6,072 bases of DNA from assembly GCA_029240015.1 (NCBI GenBank), contig JARBTU010000115.1, positions 1-6,072 of the forward strand, read 5' to 3'. Each line of letters starts with the position of its first letter. Positions within the stretch are counted from its first letter, which is position 1. The notes below the pieces were generated by a model that ran no database searches, was not told the DNA's origin, and saw nothing but the letters and a program-made list of their open reading frames with translations. Positions 1-6,072 of this stretch are shown in pieces. This stretch comes from Oscillospiraceae bacterium. Lineage in GTDB: Bacteria > Bacillota > Clostridia > Oscillospirales > Ruminococcaceae. Position numbers and translations under genes: made by a program.

Positions 1-1158
1 CTCCGACAACAGTAAAACAGATACGAAATAGATAATAGTAAGAAGCAAAAAATAAAAAAGATAGACAGCAACTAGCAGGGCAATGGCAAACCCAATTGGG
101 TAATGATGTATTAACCAAATCGTATAAACAAACACCATAGCCGGTATAACAATATGGGTAAACATACCGATCAGCCCGCCAAGAAAGTTGGCCCAGCCCC
201 AAAAGCGAGGGCTGATACTATGTCGGTGTTTTAATAAAATAAAAGGATAATCCCCTTCCCATCTTATCCGCTGTTTTAAAAATTTCGCAAAACTTTCCGG
301 AACATCGGTGAAACAGATTGCCTCCGGATCAAATACAATTCGAACCTTTCTACGGGCATGGGCAAAGTAATTTTTGATACGTATAGTCATATCAAGATCT
401 TCTGCGGTTCCCGCATCCCAGCCCTCAACCAGATCAAGAATTTCCCGTCTAAAGATACCAAAAGCGCCCGATATATTATTTACCATATTGAATTCACTCA
501 AGGCCGTTTTTGATGCATGTATTGCTATAAAATACTCTATCGCCTGAAAAGCTGCACACAAGGTTTTATCAGCATTTCTCACTCTCAGGCATCCACTCAC
601 GGCAACAACTGTATCATCCTCAAAATGCCTTGTGGCCCGCTCAACCATATTATTATCAAAAGATGTGTCACCATCTGCTTTGATGATAATTTCGCCTGTT
701 GCAAAATGAAGCGCTAAATTACTGCTTGAAACCACACCGCCTCGCTGCCACTTGGGCACTACAGTCAGCGAACGATTTGAATGCCTGTTTACCCAACTTT
801 CCATAGCTTTTGCCGCCTGCAGCGTATCAACATTGATTGATGCGCCATCTACGACAAGTAAAATTTGAATCTTTCCAGGATATAATTGTTCTGTAAGAGA
901 AATAACCGTCTTTTCTATATCTCGCCCTTCATTATAACAAGTTATGATGCAAGAAACTGCTGGGAAGTAGAGACGTCGGAGTCCTTCTTGAGCGCGTTCT
1001 ATCTTATACTTAATAATCCCAAAAAAGATAAATAATGTCCATGGAACCTCAAAAAATAAGACATACGGCATAAAGATAATAATTCCCGATACAAAGTCAG
1101 CGTTTAAAAGTGGAGCAATCGTAAGGTTATATAAATTATAAATTATGCTGTTTAGCAC
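1..1158 (-). CDS. Family 2 processive glycosyltransferase (PgaC/cellulose-synthase-like), 3' end cut off by the window
   Basis: The frame is open for 386 codons from GTG at 1158 to the window edge, so the C-terminus is missing. It is a membrane-embedded GT-A synthase that would polymerise a nucleotide-sugar donor at the cytoplasmic face. Visible parts: a hydrophobic N-terminal segment at about residues 22-49; the GT2 opening strand SCIITCYNEG (69-78); the nucleotide-binding Asp in VVDGA (D104); the metal-binding DxD as DGD (162-164); the acceptor-side NISGAFGIFRRE block (228-239); the catalytic-base motif AEDLD (252-256); and the processive-synthase signature QRIRW (296-300), a QxxRW motif. 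Two hydrophobic blocks follow (about 321-350 and 354-384) and would form the membrane channel. The order of motifs matches PgaC, hyaluronan synthase and BcsA. GTG is the best start: an in-frame TAG lies four codons upstream, and the next ATG would remove the first membrane segment. No PilZ domain is seen in the visible part. The sugar cannot be told from the sequence. Confidence 0.9.
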   Translation of the reverse strand, partial: MLNSIIYNLYNLTIAPLLNADFVSGIIIFMPYVLFFEVPWTLFIFFGIIKYKIERAQEGLRRLYFPAVSCIITCYNEGRDIEKTVISLTEQLYPGKIQILLVVDGASINVDTLQAAKAMESWVNRHSNRSLTVVPKWQRGGVVSSSNLALHFATGEIIIKADGDTSFDNNMVERATRHFEDDTVVAVSGCLRVRNADKTLCAAFQAIEYFIAIHASKTALSEFNMVNNISGAFGIFRREILDLVEGWDAGTAEDLDMTIRIKNYFAHARRKVRIVFDPEAICFTDVPESFAKFLKQRIRWEGDYPFILLKHRHSISPRFWGWANFLGGLIGMFTHIVIPAMVFVYTIWLIHHYPIGFAIALLVAVYLFYFLLLTIIYFVSVLLLSE

Positions 1159-1163
1159 ATTCT

Positions 1164-2648
1164 TTATCTAACCTCCGATAGAATAGCCTCAAATTCTCTG
1201 AGCAGCATTTCTGCTACAGGTCCCCTTTTCGCATACTCATCAGGGATTGAAAAGCATTTGGCATGAATGTTAATTTGCGCACCGTTTTCTAAGGAAACGA
1301 TATCTGAAAGTTTTTCTACTCTGGACGCCAGAATTTCACCACCTTTTAGATTGGTTCGCGGTAAAAGCACCCAAAAAGTATTTGCGCCTGTACTAGTTGT
1401 TATATCGGTCAATCGTACCAATTCTCTAATTCGTGTGGCAAGTTCATCTATTATGTTCTTGAATTGAGACATTCCCGCCGTACTTTCTATGGACTCTAGG
1501 CCAACTATTTTAATACATAGTAACGAAAAATCTTCATCACTGTATCGCATCTTCATCTGCAAAAGCCAGTCTGTTACCTGATAAAAATATTGAGGCACAA
1601 CATTACGGTTGTTATCAAAAAGAGAAAACTCAAAATCAATGACGCCAAACTGTGCCGCCCTTTTCCCTTTTGCAGTCATACCATAATTGTAGATCTGCCT
1701 AACCTCTAAATCTTCTGTTGCTGACTTTTGACGACAGTTCAAACAATCTGCTTTAACTTCCGGTTCGATAAACCGTTCTGTACAGCTATTGCAACCATAA
1801 GATTCAACAGGTCGGTCATAATCACTGCCGATGTGACGGAGGGTAGTATTGCACCGCGGACATATAAATAGCATTCCATTTTTGAAGGTTTCTTCAGGCG
1901 CTACATGTCCACAAGTAAAACAATGAATCATCTTTTTCTTTAAAAAATCAATACTTCCGCATACAGGGCAAGAATCTATATAATTCAAGTTGCCTGTATG
2001 GCAATGCGGACAATGACGAATTCTATCAACCAACCCCATGGTAGCAAGAAACCCCTGATTGCATAAAGATACTAACCATTCTGTAGAATTCCTCATCGTT
2101 AGTTTAAAGGATTTTTTATCTGCAAATGGGCCAAAACGATAGGCCGATTGTATAGTTGTATCTGCAAAAGCGCCAATGAGAAATGCAGCCGGATATTCAT
2201 AAATCCAGGGAGAGGCAACAAATGCTATGGGCGACAGAGAATATGCATCGCCCCTGCAGAACATAAAAGTTAACAGGCGTAAATCATCGTTGGTTGCATT
2301 TGCTTCGATGGATATATTTCTCATTCTGGCAAGAATCTCGGAGGCATAAGGAAGAATATCCACTTTTGTACTTCCTACGCCATCTACAAAGGAATTCAGA
2401 TTCCCCATAGATTTGGCAAAGTAAATAGGCGAGGCATAAAAAATTGCGGATCGTCGCAATTGATAAACAACATCAAAAATCTCTTTCAGGCTATTGTCAT
2501 CTTCTGTTTTCAACCCATCAATCAAAAAAATTGATGGCTCTTTGACATCTTCCATCATGGCATCCGCAGAATTATAGCTACCATCCAGCTCATCCGGCAG
2601 GGCTATAAGTTCACCGCCGAGATCCAATCTATATATCTTATTCTTCAT
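1164..2648 (-). CDS. Zinc-ribbon cluster protein with degenerate GGDEF domain; putative c-di-GMP receptor for the synthase
   Basis: A 494-residue cytosolic protein with no signal peptide or membrane segment. Residues 1-200 form an alpha/beta domain I cannot name; the strand SIFLIDGL (39-46) faintly recalls a receiver fold. Residues 213-305 carry six CxxC pairs (213/216, 227/230, 243/246, 263/266, 286/289, 302/305), enough for three zinc ribbons. This resembles what is called the TackOD1 metal-binding domain, a tentative match from memory. Residues about 335-490 fit a GGDEF fold: the signature loop is GANTF (421-425) followed by WVLLP, and the metal-binding strand reads LCIKIVGLESI (377-387), with Lys and Val where cyclases have Asp. 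Diguanylate cyclase activity is therefore unlikely. The inhibitory-site motif RxxD is present as RLTD (412-415), exactly five residues before the signature as in PleD and PelD, so c-di-GMP binding is plausible. It lies 42 bases after the adaptor gene and 5 bases before the glycosyltransferase, suggesting that it controls the synthase. The ATG has AAGGAG eight bases upstream. Confidence 0.8.
   Translation of the reverse strand: MKNKIYRLDLGGELIALPDELDGSYNSADAMMEDVKEPSIFLIDGLKTEDDNSLKEIFDVVYQLRRSAIFYASPIYFAKSMGNLNSFVDGVGSTKVDILPYASEILARMRNISIEANATNDDLRLLTFMFCRGDAYSLSPIAFVASPWIYEYPAAFLIGAFADTTIQSAYRFGPFADKKSFKLTMRNSTEWLVSLCNQGFLATMGLVDRIRHCPHCHTGNLNYIDSCPVCGSIDFLKKKMIHCFTCGHVAPEETFKNGMLFICPRCNTTLRHIGSDYDRPVESYGCNSCTERFIEPEVKADCLNCRQKSATEDLEVRQIYNYGMTAKGKRAAQFGVIDFEFSLFDNNRNVVPQYFYQVTDWLLQMKMRYSDEDFSLLCIKIVGLESIESTAGMSQFKNIIDELATRIRELVRLTDITTSTGANTFWVLLPRTNLKGGEILASRVEKLSDIVSLENGAQINIHAKCFSIPDEYAKRGPVAEMLLREFEAILSEVR
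1171..1176 (-). promoter_or_regulatory. Ribosome-binding site for the glycosyltransferase, inside the end of the regulator gene
   Basis: GGAGGT is a near-perfect anti-16S match formed by the Glu-Val codons at the end of the regulator gene. It is 12 bases from GTG 1158, longer than usual. No closer in-frame ATG, GTG or TTG exists because of the in-frame TAG between them. This supports coupling of synthase translation to the regulator. Confidence 0.55.
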
Positions 2649-2656
2649 GTTAAATT

Positions 2657-2662
2657 CTCCTT
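2657..2662 (-). promoter_or_regulatory. Ribosome-binding site for the zinc-ribbon/pseudo-GGDEF gene
   Basis: AAGGAG lies eight bases upstream of ATG 2648, in the 42-base gap after the HlyD-like gene. This gap is the longest between genes in the window. It has no clear hairpin-plus-T-run terminator on the coding strand and no convincing promoter, so transcription probably reads through. Confidence 0.65.
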
Positions 2663-2690
2663 ACGCACCATTACGTGTAGATCAGAGTTT

Positions 2691-3752
2691 TCACCATCCA
2701 ACTACGACCGGCAGACCTTCAATTGTTTCTTCCGCCTGCAAAGGATCAATTACTTTAAGGAAGATCTGAACGCCCCTCATGGTCACCGGATAAAATTTCT
2801 CCGAAATTCCACTTGGTACATTATCAGCAACTACCGGAGATTGTTCAACAACTGCTTTAATTTTTCTGCCTGTACCAAGTATTTTTACTGTCGCAACTGT
2901 TCCAATATTTATTTTTTTAAAATCATTAGGATCAACATAGGTGACAATATGTGCCTGCTGGGTATTCACTAGAATGGCAAGAGGCTCTCCTGCAGAAAAA
3001 CTCTGTCCCTCAGTCACGAATATGGAATTGACTTTCCCACCCTGCCCCGATTTTATGTCAAAAAAATCTTCTGTAATCTTTTTTAAAGATCTTATACTTT
3101 GTTCAACTTGAGCAATTCTAGCAGTGTTAACCGCCTGTGCTGCATTACTGGTTACAGGTGTAACAGCCGCAGAAGCAGCTGCCAAGGATGCTTTTGCTTC
3201 TCTGAGTTTGTTTTCTGCGATATCCATTTCAGCCCTTGTTGCCGCACCTTGCTCTATAAGCCATTTTGTGTTATTACGCGCTTGTTCATAGTATGCAACA
3301 CTTTGATATGCAATTTGAACCTCATCAGAATGGGCCCTATCATGAACAGAAGGCGAAACAGGTTCAGTATCAATCCCCCGATTTGCCGCATCCCGTTCGG
3401 CTTCAAGAAGAGCAATCTGTTCTATACGATTTTCTGGGATTTTACGTTTCACACGGAACATAACCGTCTCGGGACTAGCCATGTCGCCCCTATGATAAAA
3501 CACTTTTTCCACAGTTCCCGCTTCAATCGAATTTATAGTTTTTTTCTCCAGCCAAATCGTGCCTGGCGATGTAACAAATACCCAATCTAATAATATCTTT
3601 CCCAAAAGTATAATGAAAGGAGAACCCACAATAAGTAAAATCAGTATCCAACGAATTCGGGGAAATGCTCTCTTCGATGCGGCATATGGCAACTTGACAT
3701 TATTCTCGATTGTCGCATCAGTTCTTTTATTTGATGAAAACGATACCCTCAT
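2691..3752 (-). CDS. HlyD-family membrane fusion (periplasmic adaptor) protein
   Basis: A 353-residue adaptor expected to link an inner-membrane exporter or synthase to the outer-membrane channel. It has a basic cytosolic tail (1-34), one membrane helix (about 35-58), and the first half of a biotinyl-lipoyl-like domain (about 70-100, INSIEAGTVEKVF). An Ala/Glu/Gln-rich helical hairpin (about 106-230) follows, then the second lipoyl half (GKVNSIFVTEGQSFSAGEPL, 239-258) and a beta-barrel domain (about 265-353). This split-lipoyl layout is diagnostic of HlyD/EmrA-type proteins. The start is taken at ATG 3752 (MRVSF), which has AAAGGGG seven bases upstream and overlaps the stop of the preceding gene as ATGA. 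A TTG at 3782 would add ten residues but lies inside the preceding gene and has no better site. No ABC or RND pump gene is in the window, so the likely partner is the glycosyltransferase, in the role Alg44 plays for alginate. Unlike Alg44, it has no PilZ domain. Confidence 0.85.
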   Translation of the reverse strand: MRVSFSSNKRTDATIENNVKLPYAASKRAFPRIRWILILLIVGSPFIILLGKILLDWVFVTSPGTIWLEKKTINSIEAGTVEKVFYHRGDMASPETVMFRVKRKIPENRIEQIALLEAERDAANRGIDTEPVSPSVHDRAHSDEVQIAYQSVAYYEQARNNTKWLIEQGAATRAEMDIAENKLREAKASLAAASAAVTPVTSNAAQAVNTARIAQVEQSIRSLKKITEDFFDIKSGQGGKVNSIFVTEGQSFSAGEPLAILVNTQQAHIVTYVDPNDFKKINIGTVATVKILGTGRKIKAVVEQSPVVADNVPSGISEKFYPVTMRGVQIFLKVIDPLQAEETIEGLPVVVGW

Positions 3753-6022
3753 TGTGCTTCCCCTTTCTTGTAATCTTCCCAAGCCTGAATAAAAATCCCC
3801 TTAAGTCCATAACTAGCCAGATTATCTTCAAGTAGATGCATCGCATCTTTAAATTCTTGTCGAGTACTATCCGCATAACTTTCCGCCAAAGGGATATTTC
3901 TTTCCACACTTTGCGCTAGAGAAAATGGCACGTTTGGATTTGCTGTTATAATTGCCGACATTCTTTGGGTTGTCGCATGCGGGTTATCAGAATAAATCAT
4001 AACAACTATCTCTTCCAGCCCCAGCGGCAAAAGTTTCTCCCTGGCAAGTACCCCAAGATCACCTTCCAGGTATCGAGGGTGAATTGATAAAGATACAGGT
4101 AGTTTTGTTATTTGCTTTACTGCTGTGATCGTATCAGTAAGGCCTTCGAGAAGTTCTGCCCGCCTTGCTGCCGCACCTGGTAATGAATCCGGTTCTATAT
4201 CAAGATGTAATCCGTCAAAATCAAATTTTTGCAGTTGCTTAATAAGCGTGAGCAGTTCACCGCGATGATCGGCTTCCGCCCATGTGGGATCGCCAAGCAT
4301 AAGGTCTATACGCAGCCCTTTACCTTTGGCCTCAACAATCAACGCGTTAAGCTCTTTTTTACCGGTTGGAGATACTAATTGGGAAACTTGTTTAGGTGTA
4401 AAAGATAAAATCATTCTGGAAAATCCCGCATCTGATATTTCATTTAGTGCTTCTGTCCTTGAATTGCTTTGCAAAAATGGCGCTGCATTCCACACATATA
4501 TTGCAGATTTCACTGTTTCAAAGAGCATCGGTCTTGTTTCAATCCGGTCGGCTGGTATTTTTTTCGCTGATTCAAAAGTCACAATAGGGGTTTTCAAATT
4601 TGGAAGGTCTGAGAAATCAAGAGGCGCGCTCATATCATCTTGTATATTTTTTGCATCTAGCCAATTTGGTGCAAGCAGCTTAGTACGTTTAGAGTCATTT
4701 TCATTGATGGAAAAAACTCGTTCTGTCAATTCAGACCCAAGACCTCTTGGATATACATAGCTAGTGATATCTATTACCGACTGCAGAAACAGCTTTTCCT
4801 GATCAAGCATGTCCATAGCTGTTCTGTAATACTGCGACTTACTATGCTGTAACTGTTCAAAAGTATCCCCTGGCAACACCATCCGGCGAAGCATTTTTTC
4901 ACGTATTGATTCAGCCATAACAATTAAATGCGACGCACGAGCATTAACATCAGCGGCAGCATATGCCGCCGTTGCCAAAGCCTCCTCTACCTGACCGTTA
5001 AGTTTCAATCGAGCAACGGTCTCTTCTTTTTTCGCCCTGCTAAGCTCGTCACCAGCAGCCAGTTTAGCCTGATCTTTTGAACCAAGTGATTTAATCGGTT
5101 CAGTCATTGAAAAAGCAATATAAGCACCATTCCCCGTAGATCCTGGAAAATCTCGTGTTGCATTCAATCCAATCGTAAGATTTGCTTCTCTTTCAATCCG
5201 TTTTGTCTCAGCAAGTAGTTTTTCTTGTTGAGATACAAGATTATGTTGATATACAACTTCGGGGTGAGTCGTAAGATCTATTTTTTTACCCTCAATACTG
5301 GGAAAAGATGGCGCTTTTAATTTCTCAGTCAAATCCCATGTACGACCAGTAGAAACGCCGAGTATTTTCAATGCCTGCATTTGATGCAGCTTTGACGCAG
5401 TCATGTCACGTCTAACATCATGATAAACAGACAAAAACTCCAATCTATCAACTGGAAGCACTAAGCCTTGTGCCTGACGTCTTTGTAAAATATGGGTTGT
5501 TTCCTCTTCGGTATTTAAAAAGCGTTTAGCAACTTCTTCTTTTTGTTGTTCAATCCACAACGTTGTATATGCTTTTCGCAACACAACCAGGTTATTTAAT
5601 GAAAGCATGCTTGCATAATGTTTCGATTCCAGTGCGGCTATTTCTGCTTCAAGCTTCCCTATTTTTTCTTTTTGCAAAGTACCAAGCAGTGGAAAATTCA
5701 AGCCACCTGTTATGCTCAACTTGTTGTATTTATTTTTATCTTCGCTAGTATCAAATTTGGGCTCATTACTATAGCCGTAGTTTACTCCCCCAAAATATTT
5801 AGCACCCGCTTTTTGCCTTGCCAATACTTCGAGTGCTTCATCTCTGGAAATTGCTGATAACGCTGCCAAGACTTCTGGACCATTGATTATTAATGGCTCA
5901 ATCTGTTCAAGAGATAAAAGAGTGGCGGGAACATTCGAGTCAGCTGATATACTAACCGGTATGAGGAGAAGGCAAAACAATAATAAAATGCTTGCTTTTG
6001 TGCGGATAAACCACTGCTTCAT
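3749..6022 (-). CDS. TolC-like outer-membrane efflux protein fused to a C-terminal GH18-like glycoside hydrolase domain
   Basis: A 757-residue exported protein from ATG 6022 (residue numbers here count from the GTG two codons upstream). A signal peptide (basic start, hydrophobic core at about 13-26, probable cut after SISA near 29) precedes an outer-membrane efflux region (about 35-430). That region has the two internal repeats of TolC: each has a strand segment (GGLNFPLLG near 108; IAFSMTEPI near 304) followed by long Ala/Glu/Lys-rich helices. TolC proteins are usually about 420-500 residues. Here a linker (about 430-505) leads to about 255 more residues that look like a TIM barrel: IYVWNAAPF (510-518), repeated beta/alpha units, FDGLHLDIEP (604-613), MIYSDN (677-682) and FIQAWEDY (746-753). 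The DGLHLDIE string resembles the GH18 DxxDxDxE signature, with the middle Asp replaced by His but the final D610 and E612 kept. MIYSD resembles the GH18 MxYD motif. The fused domain should sit in the periplasm and may trim the exported polymer. Activity and substrate are unknown. Confidence 0.85.
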   Translation of the reverse strand: MKQWFIRTKASILLLFCLLLIPVSISADSNVPATLLSLEQIEPLIINGPEVLAALSAISRDEALEVLARQKAGAKYFGGVNYGYSNEPKFDTSEDKNKYNKLSITGGLNFPLLGTLQKEKIGKLEAEIAALESKHYASMLSLNNLVVLRKAYTTLWIEQQKEEVAKRFLNTEEETTHILQRRQAQGLVLPVDRLEFLSVYHDVRRDMTASKLHQMQALKILGVSTGRTWDLTEKLKAPSFPSIEGKKIDLTTHPEVVYQHNLVSQQEKLLAETKRIEREANLTIGLNATRDFPGSTGNGAYIAFSMTEPIKSLGSKDQAKLAAGDELSRAKKEETVARLKLNGQVEEALATAAYAAADVNARASHLIVMAESIREKMLRRMVLPGDTFEQLQHSKSQYYRTAMDMLDQEKLFLQSVIDITSYVYPRGLGSELTERVFSINENDSKRTKLLAPNWLDAKNIQDDMSAPLDFSDLPNLKTPIVTFESAKKIPADRIETRPMLFETVKSAIYVWNAAPFLQSNSRTEALNEISDAGFSRMILSFTPKQVSQLVSPTGKKELNALIVEAKGKGLRIDLMLGDPTWAEADHRGELLTLIKQLQKFDFDGLHLDIEPDSLPGAAARRAELLEGLTDTITAVKQITKLPVSLSIHPRYLEGDLGVLAREKLLPLGLEEIVVMIYSDNPHATTQRMSAIITANPNVPFSLAQSVERNIPLAESYADSTRQEFKDAMHLLEDNLASYGLKGIFIQAWEDYKKGEAQ
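3760..3766 (-). promoter_or_regulatory. Ribosome-binding site for the HlyD-like gene, inside the preceding gene
   Basis: AAAGGGG lies seven bases before ATG 3752 and within the last codons of the channel-hydrolase gene (Lys-Gly-Glu). Together with the ATGA overlap it supports translational coupling and the choice of MRVSF as the start over the upstream TTG. Confidence 0.6.
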
Positions 6023-6072
6023 TAACACATCTCCAATATCTCATTTGAATGTAGACTTTGAATTCTTCTTAT
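6022..6072 (-). CDS. Possible C-terminal tail of an upstream gene (partial, hypothetical)
   Basis: From the right edge one minus-strand frame stays open for 16 codons (IRRIQSLHSNEILEMC) and ends with TAA at 6024-6022. That stop shares its last A with the preferred ATG of the channel-hydrolase gene (TAATG), the kind of stop-start overlap expected within an operon. The other two minus-strand frames stop earlier in this stretch. A 16-codon open frame can arise by chance, so the support is only the overlap plus the compact style of the rest of the operon. Nothing can be said about function. Confidence 0.35.
   Translation of the reverse strand: MRRIQSLHSNEILEMC
6031..6034 (-). promoter_or_regulatory. 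Ribosome-binding site that decides the channel-hydrolase start
   Basis: GGAG within TTGGAGATG lies eight bases upstream of ATG 6022, a normal spacing, but only two bases upstream of the in-frame GTG at 6028. The ATG (MKQWF) is therefore the better start, which shortens the longest open frame by two residues. Confidence 0.65.

Noticed and set aside
1164..2648. Active diguanylate cyclase
   Set aside because: The signature loop is GANTF and the metal-binding Asp positions are Lys and Val, so catalysis is not expected despite the GGDEF-like fold.
2649..2690. Terminator or internal promoter in the longest intergenic gap
   Set aside because: No stable hairpin followed by a T-run on the coding strand and no paired -35/-10 boxes could be found. 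Only the AAGGAG site is convincing.
3099..3590. Plus-strand open frame of 163 codons
   Set aside because: It lies fully antisense to the HlyD-like gene, is rich in Cys, Phe, Arg and Ser as expected of a shadow frame, and matches no family I recognise. The minus-strand gene has a clear domain structure and ribosome-binding site.
3727..3909. Minus-strand 60-codon frame across the channel/adaptor junction
   Set aside because: It overlaps two well-supported genes in another frame and shows no domain or start signal.
4284..4760. Plus-strand open frame of 158 codons
   Set aside because: It is antisense to the hydrolase-like part and linker of the channel gene, has no ribosome-binding site of note, and its composition looks like a mirror of the real coding frame.
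3749..6022. Multidrug efflux operon (TolC plus HlyD)
   Set aside because: No pump gene is present, while a processive glycosyltransferase and a pseudo-GGDEF regulator share the operon and the channel carries a hydrolase-like domain. Polymer export fits better, though genes outside the window could change this.

Overview
The window holds part of one tightly packed operon, entirely on the minus strand. Transcription runs from the right edge (6072) to the left edge (1). Read in that direction it contains: a possible tail of an upstream gene; a TolC-like outer-membrane channel fused to a glycoside-hydrolase-like barrel (6022-3749); an HlyD-type periplasmic adaptor (3752-2691); a cytosolic protein with an N-terminal domain of unclear type, a cluster of zinc ribbons and a degenerate GGDEF domain (2648-1164); and a membrane-embedded family 2 processive glycosyltransferase (1158 to beyond base 1). 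There are no RNA genes, mobile elements, CRISPR arrays or intergenic stretches over about 45 bases. No promoter or terminator is visible, so the operon extends past both ends.

The organism must have an outer membrane, because the first complete gene encodes a TolC-family channel with a signal peptide. The DNA is AT-rich by eye, ribosome-binding sites are strong and purine-rich (AAGGAG, GGAGGT), and GTG is used as a start. Together these suggest a diderm Firmicute (Negativicutes, for example a Sporomusa/Pelosinus relative). This is an inference, and an AT-rich deltaproteobacterium is not excluded.

The genes make sense together as a synthase-dependent exopolysaccharide system. The glycosyltransferase would polymerise and extrude a sugar chain across the inner membrane. 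The HlyD-like protein would bridge the periplasm, and the TolC-like part would carry the polymer across the outer membrane. The hydrolase-like part, covalently attached to the channel, could trim or edit the polymer on the way. The degenerate GGDEF protein has lost the cyclase signature (GANTF replaces GGDEF) but keeps an RxxD inhibitory-site motif at the canonical spacing. That is the arrangement by which PelD binds cyclic di-GMP, so it is a good candidate for the c-di-GMP receptor that switches the synthase on.

The main point of interest is this combination: a TolC/HlyD export route serving a GT2 synthase instead of an AlgE/BcsC/PgaA-type porin, a channel-hydrolase fusion, and a zinc-ribbon plus pseudo-GGDEF sensor. 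Polymer identity, c-di-GMP binding and hydrolase activity are inferred, not shown.
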